A stretch of 64,000 bases of DNA, from the NCBI RefSeq assembly GCF_000738675.1, contig NZ_JPUX01000001.1, positions 4,278,001 through 4,342,000 of the forward strand. Direction: 5' to 3'. A program made the translations under genes and the position numbers. The notes beneath the pieces are model-generated. The model was not told the DNA's origin and searched no databases. It saw nothing but the letters and a program-made list of their open reading frames with translations. This DNA is from Serratia nematodiphila DZ0503SBS1. GTDB lineage: Bacteria; Pseudomonadota; Gammaproteobacteria; Enterobacterales; Enterobacteriaceae. Shown one piece after another: positions 63,854 through 64,000 of the stretch (position 1 is its first letter; each line of letters starts with the position of its first letter).

Positions 63854-64000
63854 CAGCCGGCCTCCACGCCGCCGCGGCTGACGATCACCTCATCGCCCGC
63901 CTCAAGCCCGCGGAGGATCTGCACGTCGATATTGTTGCGCAGGCCGATGGCCACCTCGCGCTTCTCTTCCTTGCCCTGTTTCAACACCGAGACATGGTAG
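63853..64000 (-). CDS. macA: MacA periplasmic adaptor, 3' part (rest outside window)
   Basis: About 48 C-terminal residues of a membrane-fusion protein: KQGKEEKREVAIGLRNN, then GLEAGDEVIVSRGG, the typical end of the membrane-proximal domain of MacA-type adaptors. It overlaps the macB start (TGATG) and so is the upstream partner in macAB. The 5' end lies beyond base 64000. Confidence 0.93.
   Translation of the reverse strand, partial: YHVSVLKQGKEEKREVAIGLRNNIDVQILRGLEAGDEVIVSRGGVEAG

Noticed and set aside
61880..64000. 706-codon plus-strand frame covering macB
   Set aside because: Antisense of macB; composition is His/Gln/Arg-rich as expected for a shadow, and macB has intact motifs.

Overview
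This 64 kb window is ordinary chromosome of an enterobacterium, most likely Serratia (S. marcescens group). That assignment is inference from remembered protein families: nearly every product is closely related to the E. coli protein and gene order largely follows the E. coli 19-21 min region (asnS to macA), but GC is higher and several genes sit where E. coli has none. There is no insertion sequence, prophage, CRISPR array, rRNA or tRNA. Both ends cut genes: asnS lacks its 5' end and macA keeps only its 3' end.

Layout. 1-7.2 kb: asnS (3' part), porin ompF with OmpR boxes and a MicF-type leader, aspC, then leftward ldtD-mepK-ycbL (3-3 peptidoglycan cross-link synthesis and cleavage plus a metallo-hydrolase). 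7.4-14.6 kb: leftward cmoM-mukF-mukE-mukB with overlapping genes (MukBEF condensin). 14.8-19.1 kb: elyC, ycbJ, ycaR-kdsB, ycaQ. 19.2-21.8 kb: a block not expected from E. coli synteny, with two cold-shock genes and a DUF1338 (YdcJ/HglS-like) gene. 21.8-32.7 kb: leftward ycaI-msbA-lpxK, ihfB, rpsA, cmk and serC-aroA. 33-34 kb: periplasmic asparaginase ansB. 34.2-41.9 kb: ycaO, then focA-pflB-pflA behind an FNR-type promoter, and ycaD. 42-50.3 kb: a DUF1801 gene, then leftward lrp-ftsK-lolA-rarA-serS; ftsK has a LexA box over its promoter. 51-58.4 kb: trxB, an extra LysR-GST pair, cydDC, aat, infA. 58.6-64 kb: clpS-clpA leftward, cspD rightward, macA-macB leftward.

Themes: envelope building and export (ompF, ldtD/mepK, elyC, kdsB, lpxK, msbA, lolA, macAB), chromosome organisation and segregation (mukFEB, ihfB, ftsK), anaerobic growth (focA-pfl, cydDC, ansB), translation (asnS, serS, rpsA, infA, cmoM) and proteolysis (clpAS, aat).

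I did not find a large undescribed system. The most interesting leftovers are small: a 24-bp CRP-like palindrome next to a 17-codon ORF (17.7 kb), a 73-nt nested stem structure between infA and clpA where E. coli has a tRNA-Ser gene, ycaI whose reading frame continues upstream without an ATG, YcbJ lacking both catalytic aspartates of its kinase fold, a cysteine pair in a surface loop of OmpF, a cold-shock protein with an altered RNA-binding motif, and the LysR-GST insertion between trxB and cydD.
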